A stretch of 64,000 bases of DNA from Alphaproteobacteria bacterium (GTDB taxonomy: Bacteria > Pseudomonadota > Alphaproteobacteria > Micropepsales > Micropepsaceae), in NCBI GenBank assembly GCA_017983635.1, contig JAGOBA010000001.1, positions 1-64,000 on the forward strand, read 5' to 3'. The translations under genes and the position numbers were made by a program. Within the stretch, counting starts at the first letter, position 1. The number at the start of each line of letters is the position of its first letter. Positions 49,686 to 59,245 of the stretch are shown here, piece after piece. Below the pieces are notes generated by a model that searched no databases, was not told the DNA's origin, and saw only the letters and a list, made by a program, of their open reading frames with translations.

Positions 49686-50471
49686 ATGAGCGACTACGAG
49701 TTTTGCAAAGTTGAACGTGAAGGCCGCCTCACCATCGTCACCATGAACCGTCCCGAGGTGATGAATGCCCTTCATCCGCCGGCGAACTTCGAGCTAGCGA
49801 GCGTGTTCGACTCGTTTGCGCAGGATAGCGACCAGTGGGTCGCGATTGTAACTGGCGCAGGTGACAAGTCGTTCAGTGCCGGCAACGACTTGAAGTACCA
49901 AGCAGCTGGCAATCCGATCACGGTGCCACCGACAGGCTTCGCGGGCCTCACGTCTCGATTCGATCTGAACAAGCCCGTGATCGCCGCGGTTAATGGACTC
50001 GCGATGGGCGGTGGATTCGAGATTGCGCTCGCGTGCGATATCATCGTGGCTGCCGAAATCGCCATGTTCGCGTTGCCCGAACCGCGCGTCGGACTCGCTG
50101 CACTTGCCGGCGGTCTGCATCGCCTGCCACGCGAGATCGGCGAGAAGCGCGCGCTAGGTATGATCCTTACCGGACGCCGCGTTGGTGCAGCCGAAGGCAA
50201 AGAACTCGGTTTCGTGAACGAGGTGGTGAAGGCCGCCGAACTGATGCCGGCCGCCAAGAAGATCGCGGCGCAAATTCTCGAATGTTCGCCGATGTCGATC
50301 CGCGCCTCGAAGGAGGCCGCACAACGCGGCCTCGCCGAACCGTCGCTGAAAGCGGCGATCGAAAACCAGCGCAACTACGACGCCGTGCGTGCGATGTTCA
50401 AAAGCGAGGACTTGATCGAAGGCCCGATGGCGTTCGCGCAAAAGCGACCGCCACAGTGGAAGGGCCGTTAG
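49686..50471 (+). CDS. Enoyl-CoA hydratase/isomerase
   Basis: A 261-residue crotonase-family enzyme. It has the oxyanion-hole segments SAGNDLKYQAA and NGLAMGGGFEIALACD, and an active-site region LPEPRVGLAALAGGLHRL that carries one acidic residue. It acts in beta-oxidation or a related CoA pathway. The conserved part begins at ATG 49686 (MSDYEFCKVEREGRLTIVTM); an upstream ATG at 49638 would add an unconserved extension. The end overlaps the convergent PilZ gene by 4 bases. Confidence 0.93.
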   Translation: MSDYEFCKVEREGRLTIVTMNRPEVMNALHPPANFELASVFDSFAQDSDQWVAIVTGAGDKSFSAGNDLKYQAAGNPITVPPTGFAGLTSRFDLNKPVIAAVNGLAMGGGFEIALACDIIVAAEIAMFALPEPRVGLAALAGGLHRLPREIGEKRALGMILTGRRVGAAEGKELGFVNEVVKAAELMPAAKKIAAQILECSPMSIRASKEAAQRGLAEPSLKAAIENQRNYDAVRAMFKSEDLIEGPMAFAQKRPPQWKGR

Positions 50472-51094
50472 GCGGCCGAGCGTTCCGAAGACGCCAAGCG
50501 TTCAGCGAGACTCCCGCGCGACGGCGGGATCTCGGTGAACTCGATCGCAATGCCCATTTCGTGATGGCGCACAACGCGCCCGCGCATCTTGCCTACAACC
50601 ACTTGTTCGCCCAGCGGCGGCCATTCGGCCGTCTCAACCGAAACGCCGCCAAGCGACAGGTCGATCACCCGGCACGGCAACTCGCGGCCGTCGGCGCGCT
50701 GAATGCGGGTCAAGCTCGCGGCTGTTCCGGCGGCTTCGCGTTGATGGCGGCGGCCTTCGGCGCCGGTCGGCTTACGACCTACGCCAAGACGCTCCTCAAG
50801 CTTGTCGCGGCGCAGGGCCGACAACGTCAGTCGCACCGCAAAACCATCCGGTTCCATGCGGGAGACCAATCCCTCAAGGCGCCCCAGATCCTGGACGTAG
50901 GCGATGATGATCGAACCTTCCGCGGGACGCGCATCGGCTTTGATCGCCATGCCGCCGACCGAGATGTCGCGCACCATGCCGTTGTGCTCGCTACCATCGT
51001 GCAGGAGGAAGCGCACGCTGAGTTTCATCGGGGCGCGGCGATGCCGGCGACGGTCGCTGGCCTTCGCATCCGTAACGTCAGAACCCTGTCTCAT
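50468..51094 (-). CDS. Tandem PilZ-domain protein (c-di-GMP receptor)
   Basis: A 208-residue protein with two PilZ domains. The first has RRRHRRAPMKLSVRF and RDISVGGMAI; the second has RRHQREAAGTAASL and IDLSLGGVSVE. These match the RxxxR and (D/N)xSxxG c-di-GMP-binding motifs. No other domain is attached, so it probably works by binding a partner, for example in motility or surface attachment. The ATG at 51094 removes an unconserved upstream stretch. Confidence 0.88.
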   Translation of the reverse strand: MRQGSDVTDAKASDRRRHRRAPMKLSVRFLLHDGSEHNGMVRDISVGGMAIKADARPAEGSIIIAYVQDLGRLEGLVSRMEPDGFAVRLTLSALRRDKLEERLGVGRKPTGAEGRRHQREAAGTAASLTRIQRADGRELPCRVIDLSLGGVSVETAEWPPLGEQVVVGKMRGRVVRHHEMGIAIEFTEIPPSRGSLAERLASSERSAA

Positions 51095-51274
51095 CGCGCA
51101 CCCGAATAAAGTTGGACCTGAGTCGAGGACCAATCGTTCAAATTCGACTCAAGTTTAGCGGGTTCCTGGTTAATGTACTGTTGCGGTGCCGAACCTTGAT
51201 AATCCGCCCATTGCGACCTTGCGGTGCCGACATATATTGGCGCGCTTAACCCCTTACCCGCTCCGGAAACAAGA

Positions 51275-52939
51275 ATGGCAAAGGCTGAAGTCGACTACGT
51301 GATCGCGGGCGCCGGCAGCGCCGGCTGCGTCCTGGCTAACCGCTTGTCCGCGGATTCGGCCAATGAAGTCCTGCTCTTAGAGGCAGGGCCGAAAGACAAC
51401 AGCGTGTTTGTGCGGATGCCGGCCGGCGTCGCCAGCCTGATCACGACGCGCAACAAGTACAACTGGGGCTTCGAAACCGAAGGCAGCGCAACGCTTAACA
51501 ACCGTAAAGATTTCTGGCCGCGCGGTAAGGGCTTGGGTGGTTCGTCGTCCATCAACGGCATGGTCTATATCCGCGGTCACGCGCGCGACTACGACCACTG
51601 GCGGCAACTCGGCCTCGAGGGCTGGTCCTACGCCGACGTTCTACCCTACTTCAAACGCTCGGAAACGAACGAAGCGGGCGGGGACGATTTCCGGGGCGAT
51701 TCCGGTCCGCTCTACGTCAGCAATGCGTCCAAGTCCGCCCCGCTCTACCAAGTGTTGCTCGATGCCGGCCGCCAAGCCGGCTTTCCGCTGACGCCCGATT
51801 TCAACGGCGAGCAACAAGAGGGCTTCAGCTTTTACCAGCTGACGATCAAGAACGGTCAACGCTGGAGCAGCGCCAGCGCCTATCTGAAGCCCGCCATGTC
51901 TCGCCCCAATTTGAGCGTCGAGGTCGAAGCATTGATCGCACGCGTGCTCGTCGAAAACGGCCGCGCCGTCGGCATCGAGTACCGCCAAGGCGGCCAGACG
52001 CACCAGGTGCGAGCCCGCAAGGAGGTCATCCTGGCTTGCGGCACGATCGGCACGCCGCAAGTGCTGATGCTGTCAGGCATTGGCGACGGCGAGTATCTGC
52101 GCCGCTTCGGCATTCCGGTGGTCGCCGACCTGCCCGGCGTCGGCCAAAACCTGCAGGACCACCTCGACGTCAACGTGCAGTACGAGTGCACGCAACCCGT
52201 CACGGCGTATGCGCAAGTCTCCAACCCGCTCAACGTGGCGCGCATTGGCTTGCAGTATCTGCTGTTCGGTACGGGCGAAGGCCGCACGCAAGGCCTCGAA
52301 GCCGGTGCTTTCATCAAGAGCCGCCCGGAACTCGACATCCCGAATCTTCAACTCCACCTGTTCAACGCGCCGTTCAGCGATCATGGCCGCAAGGTCCTGC
52401 GTCAGCATGCGTTCGGCCTACACCTTTGCGCATTGAGGCCCGAGAGCCGTGGCCACGTCGCGCTTCGTTCCACAAACCCCGAGGACCCGCCGCTCATTCA
52501 GCCGAATTCGCTGACGAGCGAAACCGATCTGCGGACGCTGCGCGATGCGGTGAAGATTGCGCGCAAGATCGTCGCCCAGCCCGCGTTCGACGCCTATCGC
52601 GGGGCGGAACTAAACCCCGGCGCGAAGGCGACATCCGATGCGGACATTGACGATTTCATCCGGAGAACCGCGATCACCATTTATCATCCGGTGGGCACCG
52701 CAAAGATGGGCACCGATCGCTTGGCCGTGGTTGACGCCGCCTTAAGAGTACGCGGCGTCCGGAACTTAAGAGTTGTAGACGCCTCCATAATGCCCACGCT
52801 CGTCGGTGGTAACACCAACGCACCTGCGATTATGATTGGTGAAAAGGCGTCAGATCTGATTCTGGGGAAGCAACCGTTGCCCCCAGAGCACAGGCGGGTG
52901 GCGGAAGACAAATCCGAGGGGTTTGCGGTAGCCCGTTAA
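51275..52939 (+). CDS. GMC-family FAD oxidoreductase (choline dehydrogenase-like)
   Basis: A 554-residue flavoprotein. The N-terminal [20 protein letters not shown] binds FAD, and GMC signatures ([20 protein letters not shown] and [15 protein letters not shown]) are clear. The catalytic His lies in [11 protein letters not shown], and Asn in [15 protein letters not shown] completes the active site. It oxidises an alcohol, possibly choline or another. ATG 51275 starts at the FAD fold. Regulatory sites upstream are not evident. Confidence 0.93.
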   Translation: MAKAEVDYVIAGAGSAGCVLANRLSADSANEVLLLEAGPKDNSVFVRMPAGVASLITTRNKYNWGFETEGSATLNNRKDFWPRGKGLGGSSSINGMVYIRGHARDYDHWRQLGLEGWSYADVLPYFKRSETNEAGGDDFRGDSGPLYVSNASKSAPLYQVLLDAGRQAGFPLTPDFNGEQQEGFSFYQLTIKNGQRWSSASAYLKPAMSRPNLSVEVEALIARVLVENGRAVGIEYRQGGQTHQVRARKEVILACGTIGTPQVLMLSGIGDGEYLRRFGIPVVADLPGVGQNLQDHLDVNVQYECTQPVTAYAQVSNPLNVARIGLQYLLFGTGEGRTQGLEAGAFIKSRPELDIPNLQLHLFNAPFSDHGRKVLRQHAFGLHLCALRPESRGHVALRSTNPEDPPLIQPNSLTSETDLRTLRDAVKIARKIVAQPAFDAYRGAELNPGAKATSDADIDDFIRRTAITIYHPVGTAKMGTDRLAVVDAALRVRGVRNLRVVDASIMPTLVGGNTNAPAIMIGEKASDLILGKQPLPPEHRRVAEDKSEGFAVAR

Positions 52940-53018
52940 GGGGATTTTGGCGGCATCTGGCCTATGCAGTGCATGGCTTGGCGTCTATCGTGGGCGCCAA
53001 GAATTAAAGGAGCCGCAA

Positions 53019-53342
53019 ATGCGGATGCGTGGGGTCTTACTGGCGACAGCCGGTGTTGTTTTTGCGTCACTGCTTGCGTCATCGCCTGCGAGTGCTCGCA
53101 ATCTCTACTTCGATATGTGGTGCCAGGAGCAGGGCTACGACAAGGACCGGTGCGACAAGCGGCTACCGGCGGACGTTGCGGCGTTTGAGGATTACTGGCG
53201 CCAAGTCGAAAAGTATGAGGAGCGCTACTATGTCGAGCGCCAGGATTACAGCAATTTCCGCGATGAGCTGAACAAGCTCGACACAAACCCGGAACCGGGC
53301 TTCCACGAATACGATCCTGAGAAGTCACCGCGGCCTTACTAA
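53019..53342 (+). CDS. Small secreted protein of unknown function
   Basis: A 107-residue protein with a signal peptide (LLATAGVVFASLLASSPASA). The mature part is acidic and rich in Tyr, Asp and Glu (RQVEKYEERYYVERQDYSNF) and has two Cys (MWCQEQG and DRCDK) that could form a disulfide. ATG 53019 follows AAAGGAG. A terminator follows directly, so it is a single-gene unit. I recognise no family. Confidence 0.78.
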   Translation: MRMRGVLLATAGVVFASLLASSPASARNLYFDMWCQEQGYDKDRCDKRLPADVAAFEDYWRQVEKYEERYYVERQDYSNFRDELNKLDTNPEPGFHEYDPEKSPRPY

Positions 53343-53370
53343 GGCGCGTTTGTAACTTCCAAAGAAAAAT

Positions 53371-53399
53371 AGGGCGCCGCGAGGCGCCCTTTGAGTTTT
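53371..53399. terminator. Bidirectional Rho-independent terminator
   Basis: AGGGCGCC (53371-53378) and GGCGCCCT (53383-53390) form a perfect 8-bp stem with loop GCGA. TTGAGTTTT follows on the plus strand and ATTTTTCTTT on the minus strand. It lies between two convergent genes. Confidence 0.85.
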
Positions 53400-53433
53400 C
53401 TGGTGTAGGCGTAGTCGAAGAGGCTTCAGAAAC

Positions 53434-54006
53434 TTAGCGAGACGACACGACCTTGAGGTGCTTGCCACCTTTGCGCTTGTCGTCTTCGAAGGCGATTTCG
53501 CTGGGACCGTGCTGGTCACCCGTCAGGATCGCATTGGCTGTCATGCGCATGCGCACCAGCTTGCGGCCCAGCAAGCGGCTCAGCGGCTCCAGCGGCTGGA
53601 AATGGCCCAGCACATAGGTCGTCTCACCGCGTTCGTCGGCGTAAGGCAGCAGCACCACTTCCGCCGTCATCGGCTTCTGGTCCGCCGTCTCCGCTGTGCA
53701 GAGGGCCACCGTCGGCACCGAAAGGTTCGTCACCCGAGTGAGCGCCGTCGCGGCGGCATTGCGCGAATGATCCGCCCAGAGATGGACGAAGCTATGCCCC
53801 TTCAATTCTTGCCCGAAGAGATCGCAAACGCCGGTGCCGGCCAGCACGAACGAGAACTTGCCGTCGGACTCGCGCTTCAACAGAAACGCAAACGCCAGAT
53901 GGTCTTTGATCGCGCGCGGTTCGATCGAAGCCTTGCGCGGCGCCAGCTGCTCGCCGCGCGCCTGACGCCAGTGATCGAGCAGACGCTGCGTGTGTGAGTG
54001 ACGCAT
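53434..54006 (-). CDS. PAS_5 domain protein (MopJ-like)
   Basis: A 190-residue protein of the alphaproteobacterial PAS_5 family, made of a single PAS fold. KASIEPRAIKDHLAFAFLLK and the following FSFVLAGTGVCDLFGQELKG are its hallmark segments. Caulobacter MopJ, a member, links starvation to cell-cycle control. Whether this copy does so is unknown. ATG 54006 starts MRHSHTQRLLDHWRQARGEQ, where the family begins; the frame is open further upstream without similarity. The C-terminus is basic. Confidence 0.8.
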   Translation of the reverse strand: MRHSHTQRLLDHWRQARGEQLAPRKASIEPRAIKDHLAFAFLLKRESDGKFSFVLAGTGVCDLFGQELKGHSFVHLWADHSRNAAATALTRVTNLSVPTVALCTAETADQKPMTAEVVLLPYADERGETTYVLGHFQPLEPLSRLLGRKLVRMRMTANAILTGDQHGPSEIAFEDDKRKGGKHLKVVSSR

Positions 54007-54203
54007 GGCTCTAGGCCCCTTCTTCGCTCTAAGGCCCGCAACCGCCGTTCTGTGCCGCCCTGGCGCAGACTGAAACAGCTTCGGGCTCCGTTGCGTCTGA
54101 AGGAGCGAAGCGCGTGCCAAGGCGAAACCGGCGAAAACGCTTGGGTATCAAGCGTTTCCGGGCCGGGCTTTAAGCTGAAGAGTCTCTAAACGCCGGAACG
54201 TGG

Positions 54204-54731
54204 TTAGAGTGGGGTTAATTCGCGCGCGAACCGTTTCCAGTTCTCGACATAGTGCTCGGCCGAAACTCGCAGCATGGCGCGCGTCGCGTCATCGGTCTGC
54301 CGTACGATTTTTCCCGGCGCGCCCATCACGACCGAGTTGTCCGGGATATCCTTGCCCTCCGTGATCAGCGTGTTCGCTCCGATCAAGCAGTTCTTCCCGA
54401 TCTTCGTCCGGTTCAAGATGATCGACCCTATCCCGACCAGCGAACCGTCGCCGATCTCGCAGCCGTGCAGCATCACCATATGCCCGATCGTGACCCCCTT
54501 GCCGATCGTCAGCGGGGCGCCCGGGTCGGTGTGGCAGACTGACCCGTCCTGGACGTTGGAGCCCTCTCCGATCGTGATCCACTCGGTATCGCCGCGCAGC
54601 GTGGCGCCGAACCAGACGCTGGCGTCCCTCAACAAGCGCACCCTGCCCAAGACGACCGCATTCGGCGCGATCCAATACTGCCCTGCCGGCGGCAAATCCG
54701 GCTTCATCTCGCCCAATGCATAGGTGCTCAT
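54204..54731 (-). CDS. Gamma-carbonic anhydrase family protein
   Basis: A 175-residue left-handed beta-helix protein. Hexapeptide repeats are visible ([20 protein letters not shown], then [20 protein letters not shown]). The three zinc ligands of the family are His67, His84 and His89 in CHTDPG and [14 protein letters not shown]. Members hydrate CO2 or act in acyl-CoA pathways. ATG 54731 is the family start. The frame continues open upstream without similarity. Confidence 0.9.
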   Translation of the reverse strand: MSTYALGEMKPDLPPAGQYWIAPNAVVLGRVRLLRDASVWFGATLRGDTEWITIGEGSNVQDGSVCHTDPGAPLTIGKGVTIGHMVMLHGCEIGDGSLVGIGSIILNRTKIGKNCLIGANTLITEGKDIPDNSVVMGAPGKIVRQTDDATRAMLRVSAEHYVENWKRFARELTPL

Positions 54732-54812
54732 GACGGTCCTCAATAGCTGATCGCTTCTGCTTAGCGTTTTGCCCCCCAATGGCGCTAGAGTCCCGCGCAC
54801 GGAGGAACTCGC

Positions 54813-55130
54813 ATGACGAAGGAAGAACTGACAACGTGGGCGTTGTCGAACGGCTGGCAGATGATGGGCGAACACCCGTCGTTGGTCCGCCCGACGAAGC
54901 CAAACGAAGCGATCGTGCGGATGGTCTTCAAGGCGACCGTCGCTCAAATCGAGATCAAGAAACCATCCGGCAAATGGGACAAGGTGGCGGCCGAGAGCTA
55001 CGCAAAGATCACCTTCGACGAACACGCCGAGCTACCGTCAAACCTGGGCCTTTCGACGATTTCGGGCCTGACCGCGCTGATGCGCGACAACAAAGACCGT
55101 CTGGCTTTCGCCAAGTTCGGCAAGAGCTGA
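54813..55130 (+). CDS. Hypothetical protein, 105 residues
   Basis: A small soluble protein without a family that I recognise. It contains [19 protein letters not shown] and a mixed alpha/beta region. ATG 54813 follows GGAGG at a normal distance, and the stop is 1 base before the SemiSWEET start, so they are probably one transcript. The protein resembles small conserved alphaproteobacterial proteins of unknown function. Confidence 0.72.
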   Translation: MTKEELTTWALSNGWQMMGEHPSLVRPTKPNEAIVRMVFKATVAQIEIKKPSGKWDKVAAESYAKITFDEHAELPSNLGLSTISGLTALMRDNKDRLAFAKFGKS

Positions 55131-55131
55131 A

Positions 55132-55386
55132 ATGGAGACCGAACTGATCGGTTCAGTCGCGGCCGCGCTCACGACGCTCTCGTTCCTGCCCCAAGTTATC
55201 AAGACCTGGAACAGCCGTTCCGCCGCCGATCTCTCTTGGATATGGCTCATCGGCTTTAGCGCGGGTCTGAGCCTATGGCTGGTCTACGGATTTGCGCTGA
55301 TGTCGTGGCCGCTGATCGCCGCCAACGGCATTACGCTGTCCCTGGTTCTCCTGATCACCTACGTGAAGTGGCGCGAGAGCCGCTGA
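55132..55386 (+). CDS. SemiSWEET-family transporter
   Basis: An 84-residue protein with three transmembrane helices, the half-unit of SWEET sugar carriers, which dimerise. The PQ motif FLPQVIKTWNSRSAADLS and the later helices fit the family. Bacterial SemiSWEETs move small sugars by facilitated diffusion. The start directly follows the preceding gene. Confidence 0.88.
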   Translation: METELIGSVAAALTTLSFLPQVIKTWNSRSAADLSWIWLIGFSAGLSLWLVYGFALMSWPLIAANGITLSLVLLITYVKWRESR

Positions 55387-55796
55387 AAATTGCCCGCGAA
55401 GTGTTGCAGCAACGCTACGACTCGCCCGACAGACTGCAAAGATAGCTAACGCGGAGCGCGCACCCGGATGGGCGTGCAACGGTGTCCTCTCAACCGAATT
55501 TTTCGCCACTGCCCTATGTGTCCGTCGCCATCTCTAACCACAACAGACATGGTGCTTGCTCGCACCAGGTGGTGAAAACGCGCGTCGCAACTTTTCCGTC
55601 ACCGCGTCAAAAGTAGCGTCCGTTAAGCGTCCGCCCCCACGCGCAAAAGTTGATGAAGCGCATACACCAATAATAACTCGCGTGGTTCCCATCCAAAACC
55701 GTTGTGCCAGTGTTTCACTGCGATGGGCGTATTGGGAACGCTCGCAAGCGGAAGTTCTGGCCCCCTGGAACGACCGCGCATGGGTTGGGGAACATC
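55387..55796. other. 410-bp intergenic region upstream of the OmpA-like gene
   Basis: I see no coding region that I can support. The part near 55650-55680 (TTGATG and AATAATAA nearby) could hold a promoter for the OmpA-like gene, but the spacing is not canonical. No terminator with a T run is evident after the SemiSWEET gene. Confidence 0.45.
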
Positions 55797-56864
55797 ATGA
55801 GACTCGGAGCTGCTCTGTTGGGAGCCGCAGCTGCAGTCGCACTGGCGATGCCGGCGGACGCCGCGCGATTGAAAAGCTGGTACGGCGTATTTGAAGGCGG
55901 TGGCAACTCGCTCGAAGACTTCGACATTGAGCAATATGTGACGCCTGCCCCGGTGCCGGCGAACAACGTGCTCGCGACCGATATCGGTTGGGTGGCGCTC
56001 GCGGCGCTTGGCTACGCCTACGACAACGGCTATCGCCTTGAGTTCGAAGGCGGCTATCGCCACAACGTGCTCAGTCGCGTGATCGACGGCGCCGGCGTGG
56101 CGACGCCCGCGGTCGGCGACTTCGACCAATTTACCGCGATGGTCAACTTCCTCTATGACATGTCGCTTTCGGACCGGCTGACCTTTTCGCTGGGCGGCGG
56201 CGTCGGCGCGGCCTATGCGAATATCGACGCGACCACGCTCGGCGCGCCGACCCCGGTCGTGCAGGATCGCGACGTTGCTCTCGCATTCCAGGCGATCGCG
56301 GGCTTCAATTACCAGATGGCCGATTGGCTCGATCTCGTGTTGAACTACCGCTATCTCCACGTGACAGATTTGAACTTTGCCGACGAGGCGATCTTGGCGC
56401 CGCCGAACGTCGCGCATGTCGACACCGACAAGCTGAACGAACACACGCTAACGATGGGCTTCCGGTTCGGCTCGCACGGCGAAGATGCCGCGCCGCCGGT
56501 CGCCTCAGCGCCGCCACCGTTGCCGGCCCAGATCGCGCGGCAGTACGTGATCTACTTTGGCTTCAACAAGTGCAACATTACCGCCGACTCGGACATGGTG
56601 CTTAGCGAAGCGGCGACCGCCGCGCGCCAACTCGGCACGGTCTCGATCCGCATTGTGGGCCACACCGACACCGTCGGCTCGGTCCGCGCCAACCAACGCC
56701 TGTCCGAGTGCCGCGCGGAAGCCGCGAAATCGAACCTGGTCGCCAAGGGAATCCCGTCTGGCTCGATCTCGGCAACCGGCGTCGGCGAAGCACAACTCCT
56801 GGTCCAGACCGGGAACAACACCAAGGAACCGCAAAATCGGCGGGCAACGGTCGACCTGAACTAA
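55797..56864 (+). CDS. OmpA-family outer-membrane protein
   Basis: A 355-residue protein with a signal peptide (AALLGAAAAVALAMPADA). An N-terminal beta-barrel runs from about 25 to 225. A Pro-rich linker (PPVASAPPPLP) follows, then a C-terminal OmpA peptidoglycan-binding domain (VIYFGFNKCNITADSDMVLS, then RIVGHTDTVGS, and NRRATVDL at the end). It links the outer membrane to the cell wall. ATG 55797 starts the signal peptide; the frame is open further left without similarity. Confidence 0.92.
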   Translation: MRLGAALLGAAAAVALAMPADAARLKSWYGVFEGGGNSLEDFDIEQYVTPAPVPANNVLATDIGWVALAALGYAYDNGYRLEFEGGYRHNVLSRVIDGAGVATPAVGDFDQFTAMVNFLYDMSLSDRLTFSLGGGVGAAYANIDATTLGAPTPVVQDRDVALAFQAIAGFNYQMADWLDLVLNYRYLHVTDLNFADEAILAPPNVAHVDTDKLNEHTLTMGFRFGSHGEDAAPPVASAPPPLPAQIARQYVIYFGFNKCNITADSDMVLSEAATAARQLGTVSIRIVGHTDTVGSVRANQRLSECRAEAAKSNLVAKGIPSGSISATGVGEAQLLVQTGNNTKEPQNRRATVDLN

Positions 56865-56891
56865 CGCGCCACGGAACTTCAGGTTACGTTA

Positions 56892-56923
56892 GGGGCGGTG
56901 CGGTGGGCGCCGCCCCCTTTTTT
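56892..56923 (+). terminator. Rho-independent terminator after the OmpA-like gene
   Basis: GGGGCGG (56892-56898) pairs with CCGCCCC (56910-56916) around an 11-base loop, followed by a run of six T. It lies 28 bases after the stop. Confidence 0.72.
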
Positions 56924-57000
56924 CGCGCCCAAGGCGACTCGGCGCCCCGTTCCTGCACCCGCGCTTCCATGCTTAAGTCCGCGAGCAAATCGAGGATCGG

Positions 57001-58044
57001 ATGCTGTCGCGGCTGGCGCTGGTGCTGCTGTTTCTGACGGGCGTGGGGCTCTGCCTCGCCTGGACAACCGGCATTGGCTTCACCATCCCGATCGAGAAAG
57101 CGATCCAAGCCGACATCGGCGCGGCCGCCTCGCCGTCGCTGATCAACAAGAAAATCATCGACGCGTTGGAGCGCGACGATATCGATGATGCCGACATGTA
57201 CCTCGAGATCGCGAAGTTCATGAACTTCCAAATGCCGCCCGAAACGATGGCGAAGCTCGACGACGCCCACGCGCTCTCGGCCACTGTCGTGCGCAACACT
57301 TGGCAATTCGGCGAAGGGTTCGCCACCGGCGAGGGCGACACGAACGCCGGCATTGCCGGCGCGGTCTCTTCGGATCTCACCGTGATCGGCGACCTCCGCG
57401 ACATCGCCGCCGAGGGTGGCAAGATGTTGGCAGGTCAAGAATACAGCGAACTTATCCTCGGCCTGTCGGTTGTTGGCCTCGGCGTCACTGCGGCCACGAT
57501 AGCAACCGGCGGCGGCGGTATTGTCGTCAAGGCTGGGGTATCGCTTATGAAGGCCGCGAAGCGGACGGGCCGATTGACGAAGGAATTCGCAACCACATTG
57601 ACGCGCCTCACGACCGAAGCCGTCAACATGCCGCTGCTGCGGCAAACGTTGCGCGCCACCGATCTGCGCGACATCAACAAGACGCAACGCGTCTTCACCG
57701 ACTACGGCCGCAACGTCCGCGCCGCGAAGCTCTTGCCGGTGCTTGGCCGCCTGGGCGAGATCAACAACGCCGTCGGTCCGGCCGAAACGATCCGTCTGAT
57801 GAAGTTCGTCAAGACCGGCGAGCACCTCGACGACGTCGCGGTCATGACCAAACGCTTCGGCGTCAAATCGCGCGGGATCATGGAACTCACGGGCAAGGCG
57901 GCACTACGCTCGTTCAAAACCTCGTTCAAGTTGGTCGAATGGGTCGCCGAAAGCATCTACGGCCTGATCACCTGGATCGCGGGCCTCATCGCCGTCGCCG
58001 CCATGCGCGGCGTGCGCATCTTCCGCCGCCGGCGACCGGCCTAG
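57001..58044 (+). CDS. Hypothetical membrane-associated protein, 347 residues
   Basis: The protein has an N-terminal hydrophobic segment (LALVLLFLTGVGLCLAWTTG), a central hydrophobic stretch (LILGLSVVGLGVTAATIATG), and a final pair of hydrophobic segments before a basic end (RRRRPA). The middle part is helical with repeated Leu/Arg residues. I recognise no family, but such proteins are frequent in alphaproteobacterial genomes. The last four bases overlap the convergent FAD-oxidase gene. Confidence 0.7.
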   Translation: MLSRLALVLLFLTGVGLCLAWTTGIGFTIPIEKAIQADIGAAASPSLINKKIIDALERDDIDDADMYLEIAKFMNFQMPPETMAKLDDAHALSATVVRNTWQFGEGFATGEGDTNAGIAGAVSSDLTVIGDLRDIAAEGGKMLAGQEYSELILGLSVVGLGVTAATIATGGGGIVVKAGVSLMKAAKRTGRLTKEFATTLTRLTTEAVNMPLLRQTLRATDLRDINKTQRVFTDYGRNVRAAKLLPVLGRLGEINNAVGPAETIRLMKFVKTGEHLDDVAVMTKRFGVKSRGIMELTGKAALRSFKTSFKLVEWVAESIYGLITWIAGLIAVAAMRGVRIFRRRRPA

Positions 58045-59150
58045 CCGAACCGCTTCAAACTCAAGAAGCCGATATCGACCGCTTGCTCGCGCCCAAGTGC
58101 GAGATTGGCGAGCGCTTCTCCCAGCATCGGTGCGAATTTGAAGCCATGCCCGGACAACCCCGCACCAACGACGATAGGGCCTAGCCGATCGACGATGAAA
58201 TGACCGTCGCGCGACATCGGATAGAAGCACACCTTGGATTCGATCGGCGGGCCCAAGTCGCCGAGGACGCTGCGAACCAGCGTCTCTATCCGGGCCACGT
58301 CGACACGCGTCACCGCGCGATCCGCGATGTCGCCAGCGATAGGATCGGCAAACGAATGCTCGGCAATCTTCAATCCGTGGTCGTCAATCGTCGGAAAACC
58401 ATAAAGCGCACACTCGCCGCCGATATCGACCAGGAACGGCTTGAACCCGCCGTCGAGCGAGAACCGCCGGTCCCCACCTGCAAACCAATGGAGCACCTTG
58501 CGCTCGGCGAAGAGATGAGGCGCGATCTCAGGTATAAGCCCGCCGGCCCAAACGCCGGGCGCGACGACCGCACAGTCGGCGTGCACAGTTCCGGCCTGCG
58601 TCTCCAACACAACGCCGCGACCGCGCGGCTCCATCGCGAACACGCACGTATCGAAGAAAACGCGCGCACCCAAGCGGGCCGCTTGATCCGTCAACGCGAC
58701 CAGCGCCTTGTCCGACTCGAGGAAGCCGCCTTCGGTCTCAACGAACGACGACCATCCACTCTGCAATTGTAGCCGATGCGGTGGCGCGGCCCCCTCATCC
58801 AATCGAACATCGAATGACCGGGCCGAGGCGAGCGACGATGCGATGAATTCGCGCGACGTTGAGCCCGCGTAGAAGACACCCGTGTTGTGAAAGATCGTGG
58901 CGCCAGACGCTTGTTCCAGCTCGCGCCACAACACAATCGCCCGCCTTACCAGCGGCACATACTTCGCGCCCTCGGCATAGGCGACACGCAATAACCGCGT
59001 CTGCCCGTGCGAGCTTCCTTCGGCATGCGCAAGCTGCGCCTGCTCAATTCCAATCGCATCGCACCCTGCCCGCGCGAGCGCCCAGAGCGCCGACGCCCCC
59101 GCTGCGCCAAGCCCCACAACTGCAACCTTCGTCCGGATCGTTTCCGCCAT
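58041..59150 (-). CDS. FAD-dependent oxidase, monomeric sarcosine/N-methyltryptophan oxidase type
   Basis: A 369-residue DAO-fold flavoenzyme. VAVVGLGAAGASALWALARA binds FAD. SSHGQTRLLRVAY is the characteristic second motif of the monomeric sarcosine oxidase and SolA group. Cys308 in KVCFYPMSRDGHFIVD matches the Cys that holds FAD covalently in that group. It would remove N-methyl groups oxidatively with H2O2 production. The exact amine is unknown. Confidence 0.88.
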   Translation of the reverse strand: MAETIRTKVAVVGLGAAGASALWALARAGCDAIGIEQAQLAHAEGSSHGQTRLLRVAYAEGAKYVPLVRRAIVLWRELEQASGATIFHNTGVFYAGSTSREFIASSLASARSFDVRLDEGAAPPHRLQLQSGWSSFVETEGGFLESDKALVALTDQAARLGARVFFDTCVFAMEPRGRGVVLETQAGTVHADCAVVAPGVWAGGLIPEIAPHLFAERKVLHWFAGGDRRFSLDGGFKPFLVDIGGECALYGFPTIDDHGLKIAEHSFADPIAGDIADRAVTRVDVARIETLVRSVLGDLGPPIESKVCFYPMSRDGHFIVDRLGPIVVGAGLSGHGFKFAPMLGEALANLALGREQAVDIGFLSLKRFG

Positions 59151-59186
59151 CCCCGCAAACCTGCGCCAGGCAACCGCGCCCCGTCA

Positions 59187-59222
59187 AAACAAAAACCCCT
59201 CAGTCCGGGGGACCAAGGGGTT
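59187..59222 (-). terminator. Rho-independent terminator after the Omp25-like gene
   Basis: On the minus strand AACCCCT and AGGGGTT form a 7-bp stem with a 15-base loop, followed by TTTTTGTTTT. It lies 24 bases beyond the stop of the outer-membrane protein gene. Confidence 0.75.
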
Positions 59223-59245
59223 AGAAGTCTAACCTCGCGAAAGGT